A stretch of DNA of 5,544 bases from Actinomycetota bacterium. GTDB taxonomy: Bacteria; Actinomycetota; Actinomycetes; Actinomycetales; Angustibacteraceae. The position numbers and the translations under genes are program-made. This document shows, piece by piece, positions 1 to 5,544 of the stretch (positions are counted from its first letter, which is position 1; each line of letters opens with the position of its first letter). The stretch spans positions 1 to 5,544 of the forward strand of contig JACMOY010000053.1 in NCBI GenBank assembly GCA_014377795.1, given 5' to 3'. Below the pieces are notes generated by a model. That model had not been told where the DNA came from, did not search any database, and worked only from the letters and a program-made list of their open reading frames with translations.

Positions 1-2317
1 CCGCACCGCCGGAGGGAGCGTGGTCGGTCGGCGGGCCGCCGTGCAGGGGCTGCCGCACCGGGCGGGCGCGGTGCGGGCGCTGGCCGACCTCACAGGCGTG
101 CGCACCCGACTGCCGCAGGTGCTGCCCGGCACGCCGCGCAGCGGCGTCTGGGTCACCGATGCCGACGGTGACGGCGCGGTGGAGGTCGGCGACGGCACCG
201 GCACCCGCCGACTCGCCGCCGGCCAGCTCGGCCGGGTCCTCGAGCTGGTGGTCGCGCCGGACGCGAGCACGGCCGCCGTCGCGACGCACGACGGCCGCGT
301 CGTGCAGGTCGCTCTCGACAGCGGGGACGTCACCGTCGTGGCCACCGAGGTGTCCGACGCGAGCGGTCTGGCCTACTCCCCGGACAGCCGCTGGCTGGCC
401 TGGTCGGCGCCGAGCGCCGTCGGGCTGAGGCAGATCCGACTCGCCGAACCGGCGACGGGCCGGGTGCTCGATGCCACGGGTCTGCGGTTCGTCGACACCG
501 AGCCGGTCTTCACGCTCGACGGGCTGCACCTGGCGTTCCTGTCCGCGCGAACATTCGACCCGGTGTACGACGCGCAGGGCTTCGACCTGTCCTTCCCGGT
601 CGCGGTCCGGCCGTACCTGCTGCCGCTGCGCGCCGACACCCCCTCACCGTTCGACCCGCAGGTGGGTGGCCGGCCGGTCACGCCGGCCCCCGACGGGGAG
701 CAGGACGACGTCCCCGAGACGACGGTGGACGCCGCTGGGCTCGCCGGTCGCGTCGTCCCGGTCCCTGGTGCGGCCGGGCTCTACTCGTCGTTGCGGGCCG
801 CGAAGGACGGTCTGCTGTGGCTGGCCACGCCGATCGCCGGGATGCTGGGCCAGGACCGGCCGACCACCGACCGGCGGCGGCCGTCCTTGCGGCGCTGGGA
901 CTTCGTTGCCCGGCGCGAGCTCACCGTGGTCCCCGAGCTGGACGGCTACGCCGTGTCGGGGGACGGTACGAGGATCGCCGTCCGCGACGGCGACGTGCTG
1001 CGCATCGGGCCCGCCGACCACCCGGTGAAGCCGGCCGAGCAGCCGGAGGCGGTGTCGGACGAGCTGGTCGACGTCGACCTGGGGCGGCTCGCGATCGTCG
1101 TCGAGCCGCTGCCCGAGTGGCAGCAGATGGTGCGCGAGACGTGGCGGCTGATGCGCGACCACTTCTGGGTCGAGGACATGGGCGGCGTCGACTGGGACGA
1201 CGTGTTGGACCGCTACCTCCCGGTCGTCGACCGGATCGCCACCCGCGACGACCTGTCCGAGCTGGTGTGGGAGATGGTCGGCGAGCTCGGTACCTCGCAC
1301 GCCTACGAGCGACCGCCGGTCGTGGCGCCCCCGCCGGGACGTGCCGCCGCGTTCCTGGGTGCCGACCTCGCTCGAGACGCCGAGGGGTGGCGCATCACGC
1401 GGGTGCTTCCCGCCGACACCTCCGTGCCGAACGCCCGCTCACCGCTGGCAGCGGCCGGCGTCGACGTACGCGCCGGTGACCGGCTGCTCGCGATCAATGG
1501 CCGGCCGGTCCCCGACGTCGGCCCCGGTCCGCTGCTCGCGGGTCGGGCTAACAGCCCGGTCGAGCTGACCGTCCAGCGAGACGGTCAGGAGCGCCAGGTC
1601 GCCGTCCTCCCCCTGCCTGACGAGCTGCCGCTGCGCTACCAGGACTGGGTCGCCGGCCGGCGGCGCGAGGTGCACGAGCGCAGCGGAGGCCGGGCCGGGT
1701 ACCTGCACATCCCCGACATGGTCTCGTCGGGCTGGGCCGAGTTCCACCGCGACCTGCGCGCGGAGCTGGCGCGGGACTGCCTCGTCGTCGACACCCGTGA
1801 GAACGCCGGCGGCCACGTCTCCCAGCTGGTCCTCGAGCGGCTCTCGCGCCGCACCCTCGGCGGCGACGTCATCCGCCACGCGCCGGACGAGCTGTGGTGG
1901 GGCGAGGCACCGCGCGGACCGCTGGTCTCGATCGCCAACGAGTACGCCGGCAGCGACGGCGACATCGTCAACCAGTCCTTCCAGGAGATGGCCCTCGGAC
2001 CGGTCGTCGGCACGCGCACCTGGGGCGGCGTGATCGGCATCGACGGCCGCTACACGCTGGTGGACGGCACGACGGTGACGCAGCCGCGCTACGCGTTCTG
2101 GTTCGCCCAGGCTGGCTGGGGCGTGGAGAACCACGGCGTCGACCCGGATGTCGAGGTGCTCCACCCACCGCAGGCGTGGGTCACCGGTGAGGACCCGCAG
2201 CTCGCCGAGGGGCTGCGGATCGTGCTGGAGCTGCTGGATCAGCACCCGCCGCTGCGGGCGCCCGGGCTGGACACCCGTCCGGACCGCTCCATCCCGCCGC
2301 TGCCGCCGCGTGGCTGA
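1..2317 (+). CDS. Tricorn protease (S41-type), 5' end outside window
   Basis: Cytoplasmic serine protease that, in the tricorn family, cuts peptides released by the proteasome or other ATP-dependent proteases into short pieces. The frame is open from base 2 with no stop. The GTG at 20 is not the true start, since family-like sequence (LPHRAG..RALAD..GVRTRLP) begins at once; about 300 N-terminal residues (first propeller) should lie to the left. Counting from that GTG: second beta-propeller about 6-355 (with FDPVYDAQGFDLSFP near 179-193), C1 domain about 359-427, PDZ about 441-535, C2 catalytic core about 536-740. Active-site residues: S426-H427 in GTSHAYE, G598 in the oxyanion loop, nucleophile S645 and D646 in AGSDGD, E703 in GVENHGVDPD. 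The spacings H427-S645 (218) and S645-E703 (58) match Thermoplasma tricorn (H746, S965, E1023) almost exactly. D616 falls where Thermoplasma D936 sets basic-residue preference. It reads convergently into the PAP2 gene, 11 bases apart. The family call is firm; the substrate preference is inferred. Confidence 0.95.
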   Translation, partial: RTAGGSVVGRRAAVQGLPHRAGAVRALADLTGVRTRLPQVLPGTPRSGVWVTDADGDGAVEVGDGTGTRRLAAGQLGRVLELVVAPDASTAAVATHDGRVVQVALDSGDVTVVATEVSDASGLAYSPDSRWLAWSAPSAVGLRQIRLAEPATGRVLDATGLRFVDTEPVFTLDGLHLAFLSARTFDPVYDAQGFDLSFPVAVRPYLLPLRADTPSPFDPQVGGRPVTPAPDGEQDDVPETTVDAAGLAGRVVPVPGAAGLYSSLRAAKDGLLWLATPIAGMLGQDRPTTDRRRPSLRRWDFVARRELTVVPELDGYAVSGDGTRIAVRDGDVLRIGPADHPVKPAEQPEAVSDELVDVDLGRLAIVVEPLPEWQQMVRETWRLMRDHFWVEDMGGVDWDDVLDRYLPVVDRIATRDDLSELVWEMVGELGTSHAYERPPVVAPPPGRAAAFLGADLARDAEGWRITRVLPADTSVPNARSPLAAAGVDVRAGDRLLAINGRPVPDVGPGPLLAGRANSPVELTVQRDGQERQVAVLPLPDELPLRYQDWVAGRRREVHERSGGRAGYLHIPDMVSSGWAEFHRDLRAELARDCLVVDTRENAGGHVSQLVLERLSRRTLGGDVIRHAPDELWWGEAPRGPLVSIANEYAGSDGDIVNQSFQEMALGPVVGTRTWGGVIGIDGRYTLVDGTTVTQPRYAFWFAQAGWGVENHGVDPDVEVLHPPQAWVTGEDPQLAEGLRIVLELLDQHPPLRAPGLDTRPDRSIPPLPPRG

Positions 2318-2328
2318 CACGGTGCCGC

Positions 2329-3168
2329 CTAACCGAGGACGCGGACGCCGGCGACCTGGCGGGTCTCGTAGTCGCCCAGCAGAGCACCGACGTACGCGCC
2401 GGCCAGCAGGTCGCTGCGGTAGTGACCCGCGGCGTACAGCCGGGAGAACAGGACCTGCGCGGCCATCTGCTGGAAGTCCCGGGCCCGACCGGGGTCGACG
2501 GCACTGAGCACGACCAGGGCCGACACCGCGTCGATAGCGTGGCTGCTGGGGTAGGACAGCTTCGAAAGCCGGGGGTGCGTGCGCAGTCCCGGCTCCACGG
2601 CGCTGGGAGACGGTCGGGCGAAGCGCCGCTGAGCGGTCGTCGACAGTCGCCCTGCCAGGGCCAGATCGTCGTCCAGAGCAGACGCGGCGCGATCGCGCTC
2701 GCCTGCCCCGGCCGCGGTCGCCTCGTCCAGGTACCGCTTCCAGATGTCGCCCTTGCCGTGGACCTCGAGCCAGTCCGCGGCGGCCAGACCAGCCGGCGTC
2801 CGCCGTGCGGCCAGAGGCCGCAGCTCGGCGAGCTCGGTGCGCTGCTCGGCCGAGGCGGGCAGCGAGGGGATCTGAGTGAGGGCGAACGCCGTGAAGGCGG
2901 CGTCGTCACGGTCGGGGTGCGTCAGCGCCCACTGGGCGAAGGCCCGGTCCGCCCGCCCGCGGACCGCCTCGAGCTCGCCCACCCAGGGCTTGACCTGCTG
3001 GTCACTGAACAGCGCCGGCATGGGGTCCGCGGCGATGGGGTCGGTGGTCTTGGCCGCCAGGACGGTGGCCGCCACCGTCGCCACCACCAGCGCCGCTGCC
3101 ACCAGCGCCAGCTGCAGCCTGATCCTCGAGCTCACCGGCGCCCAGCGCGACACGGAGCCCAGGATCAC
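2329..3168 (-). CDS. PAP2-family phosphatase, exported or membrane-anchored, with degenerate motif 1
   Basis: 279-residue protein of the PAP2/vanadium-haloperoxidase fold, whose members remove phosphate from lipids, nucleotides or small phosphate esters. Residues 16-39 form one hydrophobic stretch after Arg16 and Arg18, reading as an uncleaved anchor or signal peptide, so the catalytic part should face outward. Motif 2 is YPSSHA (P207, S208, H210). Motif 3 is S242-R243, H249, D253 in the pattern SR-x5-H-x3-D; both key histidines are present. Motif 1 (K-x6-RP) is poor: QRRFARPSP at 180-188 has no lysine at the expected place. The chosen GTG at 3168 overlaps the stop of the upstream VTC gene (GTGA), implying translational coupling; the ribosome site is weak. 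In-frame GTGs at 3153 and 3135 are alternatives. The frame stays open upstream to 3732, but that part is antisense-free shadow of the VTC gene. Last gene of the DUF4956-VTC cluster. A role in cutting polyphosphate, pyrophosphate or a lipid phosphate is inference from context. Confidence 0.88.
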   Translation of the reverse strand: MILGSVSRWAPVSSRIRLQLALVAAALVVATVAATVLAAKTTDPIAADPMPALFSDQQVKPWVGELEAVRGRADRAFAQWALTHPDRDDAAFTAFALTQIPSLPASAEQRTELAELRPLAARRTPAGLAAADWLEVHGKGDIWKRYLDEATAAGAGERDRAASALDDDLALAGRLSTTAQRRFARPSPSAVEPGLRTHPRLSKLSYPSSHAIDAVSALVVLSAVDPGRARDFQQMAAQVLFSRLYAAGHYRSDLLAGAYVGALLGDYETRQVAGVRVLG

Positions 3169-3947
3169 CCGTGGGCCCCGGCGACGACGCGGTCGCCTCG
3201 CGGGACGAACCACCGGTCCAGCAGCCGGGCCTGGTGCTTGCGCGGCCGGTCGTGCCTCAGTGCCGTGAGCCCGAGCGCGGCGATGTACTTGCTGACCGAC
3301 GTCGGGCGCGCGCCACGTCGCACCAGCGCGCGGTCGACGTCGGTGCGCGGGCCGGCGGACTTGACCTCCAGCAGCACCAGGCCCGGCCGCAACCGCCAGC
3401 CACCCAGCTCGAGCCCGGTGTCGGCCGTGACGCGGACCGGCTCGGTGGTGACGGCCAGCGTCGTCCGGTGGCAGGTCATCCGCAGCACGGCGTCCAGGGC
3501 AGGGACGACACCTGGGGCGTACGCCGTCCCGTAGCTGCGGTCCAGTGCCGAGCGCAGGAACGCGCGCCCGCGGCCGTCCAGCCACGGAGCGGCCCCGTCC
3601 ATCGCGTGCTTGACCGTGTGACCACCCGCCCCTTTGACCTTGAGCTCCAGTCGCACCAGGCCGCTGCCGACGTACGTCCGCGTCCTGGCCTTGAACCGGC
3701 GACGGACGTCCTGGGCGTGGTGGCGGTAGCACAGCAGGTCGGGGGTGTCGTAGTACGTGGTCTCGTAGGTGCAGCCGCGCTCACCGTCCAGGTCCAGGAC
3801 CGCCAGCCGAGGGGCGAGCTCGCCCATCACGTCATTGAGCAGCGCTTCGGTGACCACGTACTTGCGGTCCTGGCGCGCCTGCAGCGCTGCACCGGCGTTC
3901 AGCTGCACCAGCGTCAGCCCCGGCAGGGTCGCCGTGTCGATGCTCAT
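3165..3947 (-). CDS. VTC-domain polyphosphate polymerase protein
   Basis: 260-residue protein made almost wholly of a VTC domain, a member of the triphosphate tunnel metalloenzyme fold. In yeast Vtc4 this domain makes polyphosphate from ATP; bacterial homologues are annotated as polyphosphate polymerase domain proteins. The tunnel-type charged strands are visible in order: RQDRKYV (R25, R28, K29), YYDTPDLLCY (65-74), RRRFKARTRTY (82-92), VRLELKVKG (R99, E101, K103, K105), R156 and R161, LLEVKSAG (E194, K196), and SKYIAAL (K220). No membrane segment is present, so it should be cytosolic and rely on a partner for membrane placement. The ATG at 3947 is preferred: it overlaps the DUF4956 stop as ATGA, has AGG a few bases upstream, and begins where homologues begin. 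The same frame is open to 4559, but that stretch is a shadow of the DUF4956 gene. Its stop overlaps the PAP2 start. The direct product has not been shown; another triphosphate-using activity of this fold remains possible. Confidence 0.92.
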   Translation of the reverse strand: MSIDTATLPGLTLVQLNAGAALQARQDRKYVVTEALLNDVMGELAPRLAVLDLDGERGCTYETTYYDTPDLLCYRHHAQDVRRRFKARTRTYVGSGLVRLELKVKGAGGHTVKHAMDGAAPWLDGRGRAFLRSALDRSYGTAYAPGVVPALDAVLRMTCHRTTLAVTTEPVRVTADTGLELGGWRLRPGLVLLEVKSAGPRTDVDRALVRRGARPTSVSKYIAALGLTALRHDRPRKHQARLLDRWFVPRGDRVVAGAHG

Positions 3948-4546
3948 CGGACCTGGGCCGTGATCGCGGCGGCCGCCGCCGCTGCCGGCAGCGGCCGGTG
4001 GCGCACCTCGACCCGCATCGTCTCGCGCACGTAGTCGACCTCGATGACCTTGGTACCGAGGACCTCGGTCGCCAGCCGCGCGCTCAGGTCGCGGTGCAGC
4101 GGCTCGTCGCCCACGTGGACGCGGTCCAGGACCACCAGGCTCGTCACCGTGGCCTCGCGCACGGACGGCGAGTCGACGAAGTACAGCGTCAGCAGGATCG
4201 CCACGTCCAGGCCCACGGACAGCGCGAGCGGCCTGCCCGGCAGCGCGTTCACCAGGGCGGTCGCCAGCGACATGAAGAAGTAGGCGATCTCGACGTTGGC
4301 GTAGGTCTCGCTGCGCAGCCGGATGATCGAAAGCACGCCGAAGACGCCGAAGCCGACCCCGGCGGAGATCTGGCTGCTGGACAAGAAGGTGAGGACGGCG
4401 AACAACCCCACGTTGAAGCTGACGAAGACCGCGAGCAGGTCGTGGCGCGAATGCCGACGCTGGAAGAGCGCCAGTGCCAGCACCGAGATCGTGGCCAAGT
4501 CCAGGCAGAGCCGCACCAGCCCATCGGCGAGGTCGTGGGTGTTCAC
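3944..4546 (-). CDS. DUF4956 multi-pass membrane protein, partner of the VTC protein
   Basis: Integral membrane protein of the DUF4956 family, commonly encoded beside VTC-domain proteins in bacteria; its biochemical role is not established. From the GTG at 4546 (200 residues), likely membrane segments are 11-28, 37-57, 85-101 and 107-124. The family hallmark is GVGFGVFGVLSIIRLRSE at 63-80, a glycine-rich segment ending in a charged loop. Residues 125-187 form a soluble C-terminal tail with alternating strand-like pieces (VTSLVVLDRV, KVIEVDYVRETMRVEVRHR), followed by a seven-alanine run (188-194). Start choice is uncertain. The frame is open back to a GTG at 4615, which would add 23 residues rich in arginine (KRRPRRRRQRR), but there the ribosome site AAGAGG touches the start codon. 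The GTG at 4546 fits the domain start and overlaps the stop of a 20-codon upstream frame. First main gene of the cluster; its stop overlaps the VTC start (ATGA). Inferred role: membrane anchor or channel for polymer made by the VTC protein. Confidence 0.88.
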   Translation of the reverse strand: MNTHDLADGLVRLCLDLATISVLALALFQRRHSRHDLLAVFVSFNVGLFAVLTFLSSSQISAGVGFGVFGVLSIIRLRSETYANVEIAYFFMSLATALVNALPGRPLALSVGLDVAILLTLYFVDSPSVREATVTSLVVLDRVHVGDEPLHRDLSARLATEVLGTKVIEVDYVRETMRVEVRHRPLPAAAAAAAITAQVR

Positions 4547-4605
4547 CAGGGCCGCCCACCGGCGTTGACGCCGACGCCTCGGCCGCCGCTTCGACACACC
4601 GTCAT
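4543..4605 (-). CDS. Possible 20-residue leader peptide upstream of DUF4956 gene
   Basis: An ATG at 4605 opens a 20-codon frame ending in TGA at 4545-4543. It lies 9 bases after AAGAGG (4620-4615), the best ribosome-binding sequence in this intergenic region. The stop overlaps the GTG at 4546 of the DUF4956 gene as GTGA, the same geometry as the next two gene junctions. The peptide begins MTVCRSGG, is glycine- and arginine-rich, has one cysteine and no membrane segment, and matches no family I recognise. If real, it would couple ribosomes into the DUF4956 start. The competing reading is that DUF4956 starts at GTG 4615 and this frame is chance; a 20-codon frame is easy to get in GC-rich DNA. 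Confidence 0.35.
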   Translation of the reverse strand: MTVCRSGGRGVGVNAGGRPW

Positions 4606-4614
4606 GACAGCCCA

Positions 4615-4620
4615 CCTCTT
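4615..4620 (-). promoter_or_regulatory. Ribosome-binding site AAGAGG that bears on the start of the cluster
   Basis: AAGAGG reads on the minus strand and is purine-rich like the 16S-complementary consensus. It sits 9 bases before the ATG at 4605, a normal distance, but directly abuts the GTG at 4615 (sharing its G), which is too close to serve that start. It therefore argues against the 223-residue form of DUF4956 and for initiation at 4605. Confidence 0.45.
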
Positions 4621-4666
4621 GGTCGCACCGACACCATCTCGTGGGTCATCGTCGTAGCGTCACCAG

Positions 4667-4696
4667 AAGTTACGCAGGTGTTGGCGCGTTGTTCAC
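4667..4696 (-). promoter_or_regulatory. Weak candidate promoter for the DUF4956-VTC-PAP2 cluster
   Basis: On the minus strand, GTGAAC (4696-4691) and TAACTT (4672-4667) are 18 bases apart and partly match sigma-70-type -35 and -10 boxes (TGA in the first; T, A and final T in the second). Transcription would begin near 4660, leaving a leader of about 45-55 bases. It falls in the 126-base gap that separates the cluster from the upstream exporter gene, the only gap large enough for a promoter on this strand. Short degenerate matches of this kind occur often by chance. Confidence 0.2.
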
Positions 4697-4700
4697 CTTC

Positions 4701-4712
4701 GCGGCCGGCCGC
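4701..4712. repeat. 12-base perfect palindrome GCGGCCGGCCGC
   Basis: A perfect self-complementary 12-mer just upstream (in cluster orientation) of the promoter candidate and 30 bases past the exporter stop. It could be a regulator-binding site. It has no loop and no following T-run, so it is a poor intrinsic terminator. GC-only palindromes are common in such DNA, so function is uncertain. Confidence 0.3.
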
Positions 4713-4741
4713 CGATCCTCTTCGACCCCGGGATCAGGGCC

Positions 4742-5544
4742 TCAGCCGAAGGCGCGGTCGGCGCAGAGCTCGATGGCGCGACGCGGCCACCGGCGCCAGA
4801 TGGCGGCAAGCATCAGCAGCGTGACGCCGGCACTGAGCACCACCGCGAGGGCCGGGCTGGCCAGGTCCGCGGGGGCGCCGACGAGCAGCAGCGCCAGGAT
4901 GCTGACCAGCGCGAACCCCGAGCCGGCCAGTCCGTTCAGCCGCCCGCGCATGGCGTCGGGCGCGAGCAGGGTGAACGTGCTCATCAACGGCACCATGAAC
5001 CCCTGGCACGCACCGCTGAGCGCGAACAGGACTGCGGCGACCTGCCACGGTGGTTCGATCGCCATCGCGAGGAGCGGCACCGGCGCGAGCGCCGCGAGCG
5101 GCAGCAGCCGGCGAACCTGCACCCGCGGCGCCCAGCGGTTCACCACCAGCACGCCCAGCGCCGCACCCAGGGGCACGCTGGCGAGCAGCAGCCCACCCAC
5201 CGTCGGGCCCTGCCCCTGCGCGCGGGCGTACGGCAGCGCCACTGCCTCGGGAGCGACCAGCGCCAGCAGCATCAACCAGGCCAGCACGATCAGCCAGCGC
5301 ATCGGCTCGTCCTGGCGCAGGTAGCGCACCCCGTCACGGGTGTCGGTGAGCAGGTCGCCCAGGCTCGGCGCGCCGACGTCGTGGGCTGCGCGCCGCTTTA
5401 CGACGAACAGTCGCAGCAGTGCCGCAGACACCACGAACGTGGCCGCGTCGAACCACAGCGCGCCACCAGGCCCCTCCAGCCCGACGACCAGACCGCCGAG
5501 CGCGAGCCCGTCGACCTGGTTGAGCTGGCCGGTGGCCGACAGCA
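4742..5544 (-). CDS. Major facilitator superfamily exporter, 5' end outside window
   Basis: C-terminal 266 residues of a 12-helix MFS transporter; the frame is open to the right edge (first full codon at 5542), so the start lies beyond it. The GTG at 5434 is internal, since family-like sequence (SATGQLNQ...ALGGLVVG, then FDAATFVVSAALL) precedes it. The visible part covers the end of the N-terminal half, a charged central loop (about 48-80, KRR...LLTDTRDGVRYLRQDEP), and six hydrophobic helices of the C-terminal half. LAPDAMRGRLNG at about 193-204 is the loop typical of the MFS_3 / EntS-like group, which includes siderophore and drug exporters. The tail RRWPRR is positively charged, suiting a cytoplasmic C-terminus. 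The substrate cannot be told. It lies upstream of, and in the same direction as, the DUF4956 cluster, but a 126-base gap suggests separate transcription. Stop TGA at 4744-4742. Confidence 0.9.
   Translation of the reverse strand, partial: LSATGQLNQVDGLALGGLVVGLEGPGGALWFDAATFVVSAALLRLFVVKRRAAHDVGAPSLGDLLTDTRDGVRYLRQDEPMRWLIVLAWLMLLALVAPEAVALPYARAQGQGPTVGGLLLASVPLGAALGVLVVNRWAPRVQVRRLLPLAALAPVPLLAMAIEPPWQVAAVLFALSGACQGFMVPLMSTFTLLAPDAMRGRLNGLAGSGFALVSILALLLVGAPADLASPALAVVLSAGVTLLMLAAIWRRWPRRAIELCADRAFG

Noticed and set aside
20..22. GTG at 20 as the true tricorn start
   Set aside because: The frame is open to the window edge, the protein would lack its first propeller, and the residues here resemble the interior of full-length family members.
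1439..2320. Minus-strand 293-codon open frame
   Set aside because: Antisense to the tricorn catalytic domain, whose active-site motifs fix the true frame.
2303..2346. Bidirectional terminator between the tricorn and PAP2 stops
   Set aside because: Only short imperfect stems (CCGCGT with ACGCGG across a long loop) and no T-run could be found, so no terminator is claimed.
3169..3732. N-terminal extension of the PAP2 frame by 188 codons
   Set aside because: It lies fully inside the VTC gene in another frame, is low-complexity and rich in Arg, Ala, Gly and Pro, and has no domain; open frames of this length arise readily in GC-rich coding DNA.
3965..3985. GCN-repeat tract encoding seven alanines near the DUF4956 C-terminus
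   Set aside because: It could be taken for a slippage or phase-variation tract, but the codons are mixed (GCA, GCG, GCC) and such runs are common in high-GC proteins.
3948..4559. N-terminal extension of the VTC frame by 204 codons
   Set aside because: It overlaps the well-supported DUF4956 gene and reads as an Arg/Gly/Pro-rich shadow; the ATG at 3947 has a ribosome site, a stop overlap and the proper domain start.
2422..4657. Long plus-strand open frames (2422-3534, 3171-4034, 3998-4657)
   Set aside because: They are antisense to three recognised minus-strand genes, have biased shadow composition and no recognisable domain.

Overview
The window is very GC-rich, and its coding frames favour G or C at third positions and use GTG starts freely. 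Together with the families present (a full-type tricorn protease and a DUF4956/VTC pair), this points to a high-GC actinomycete. The genus cannot be told from the sequence. The layout looks chromosomal and tightly packed: no RNA gene, insertion sequence, CRISPR array or integration site is visible.

Left part (1-2317, + strand): the C-terminal 770 or so residues of a tricorn protease. Its start lies to the left of the window. The visible part holds the second beta-propeller, the C1 helical domain, a PDZ domain and the C2 catalytic domain, with a complete Ser/His/Glu active site. It converges with the next gene, with only 11 bases between the two stop codons.

Middle part (2329-4615, all - strand, read right to left): a three-gene cluster joined by 4-base stop/start overlaps. 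In transcription order it encodes a DUF4956 multi-pass membrane protein (4546-3944), a VTC-type polyphosphate polymerase domain protein (3947-3165), and an exported or membrane-anchored PAP2-family phosphatase (3168-2329). DUF4956 next to VTC is a familiar bacterial pairing. The sequence suggests a small phosphate-polymer module: a soluble polymerase, a membrane partner, and a phosphatase facing the cell exterior. The PAP2 protein has lost the conserved lysine of motif 1, so its activity is uncertain. Just before the DUF4956 gene a 20-codon open frame has a better ribosome-binding site than the gene itself, and its stop overlaps the likely DUF4956 start in the same 4-base way. It may be a leader peptide, or it may mean the start has been misjudged.

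Right part (4742-5544, - strand): the C-terminal 266 residues of a major facilitator superfamily exporter, cut by the right edge. The 126 bases between it and the DUF4956 start at 4615 hold a 12-base perfect palindrome and a weak promoter candidate for the three-gene cluster.
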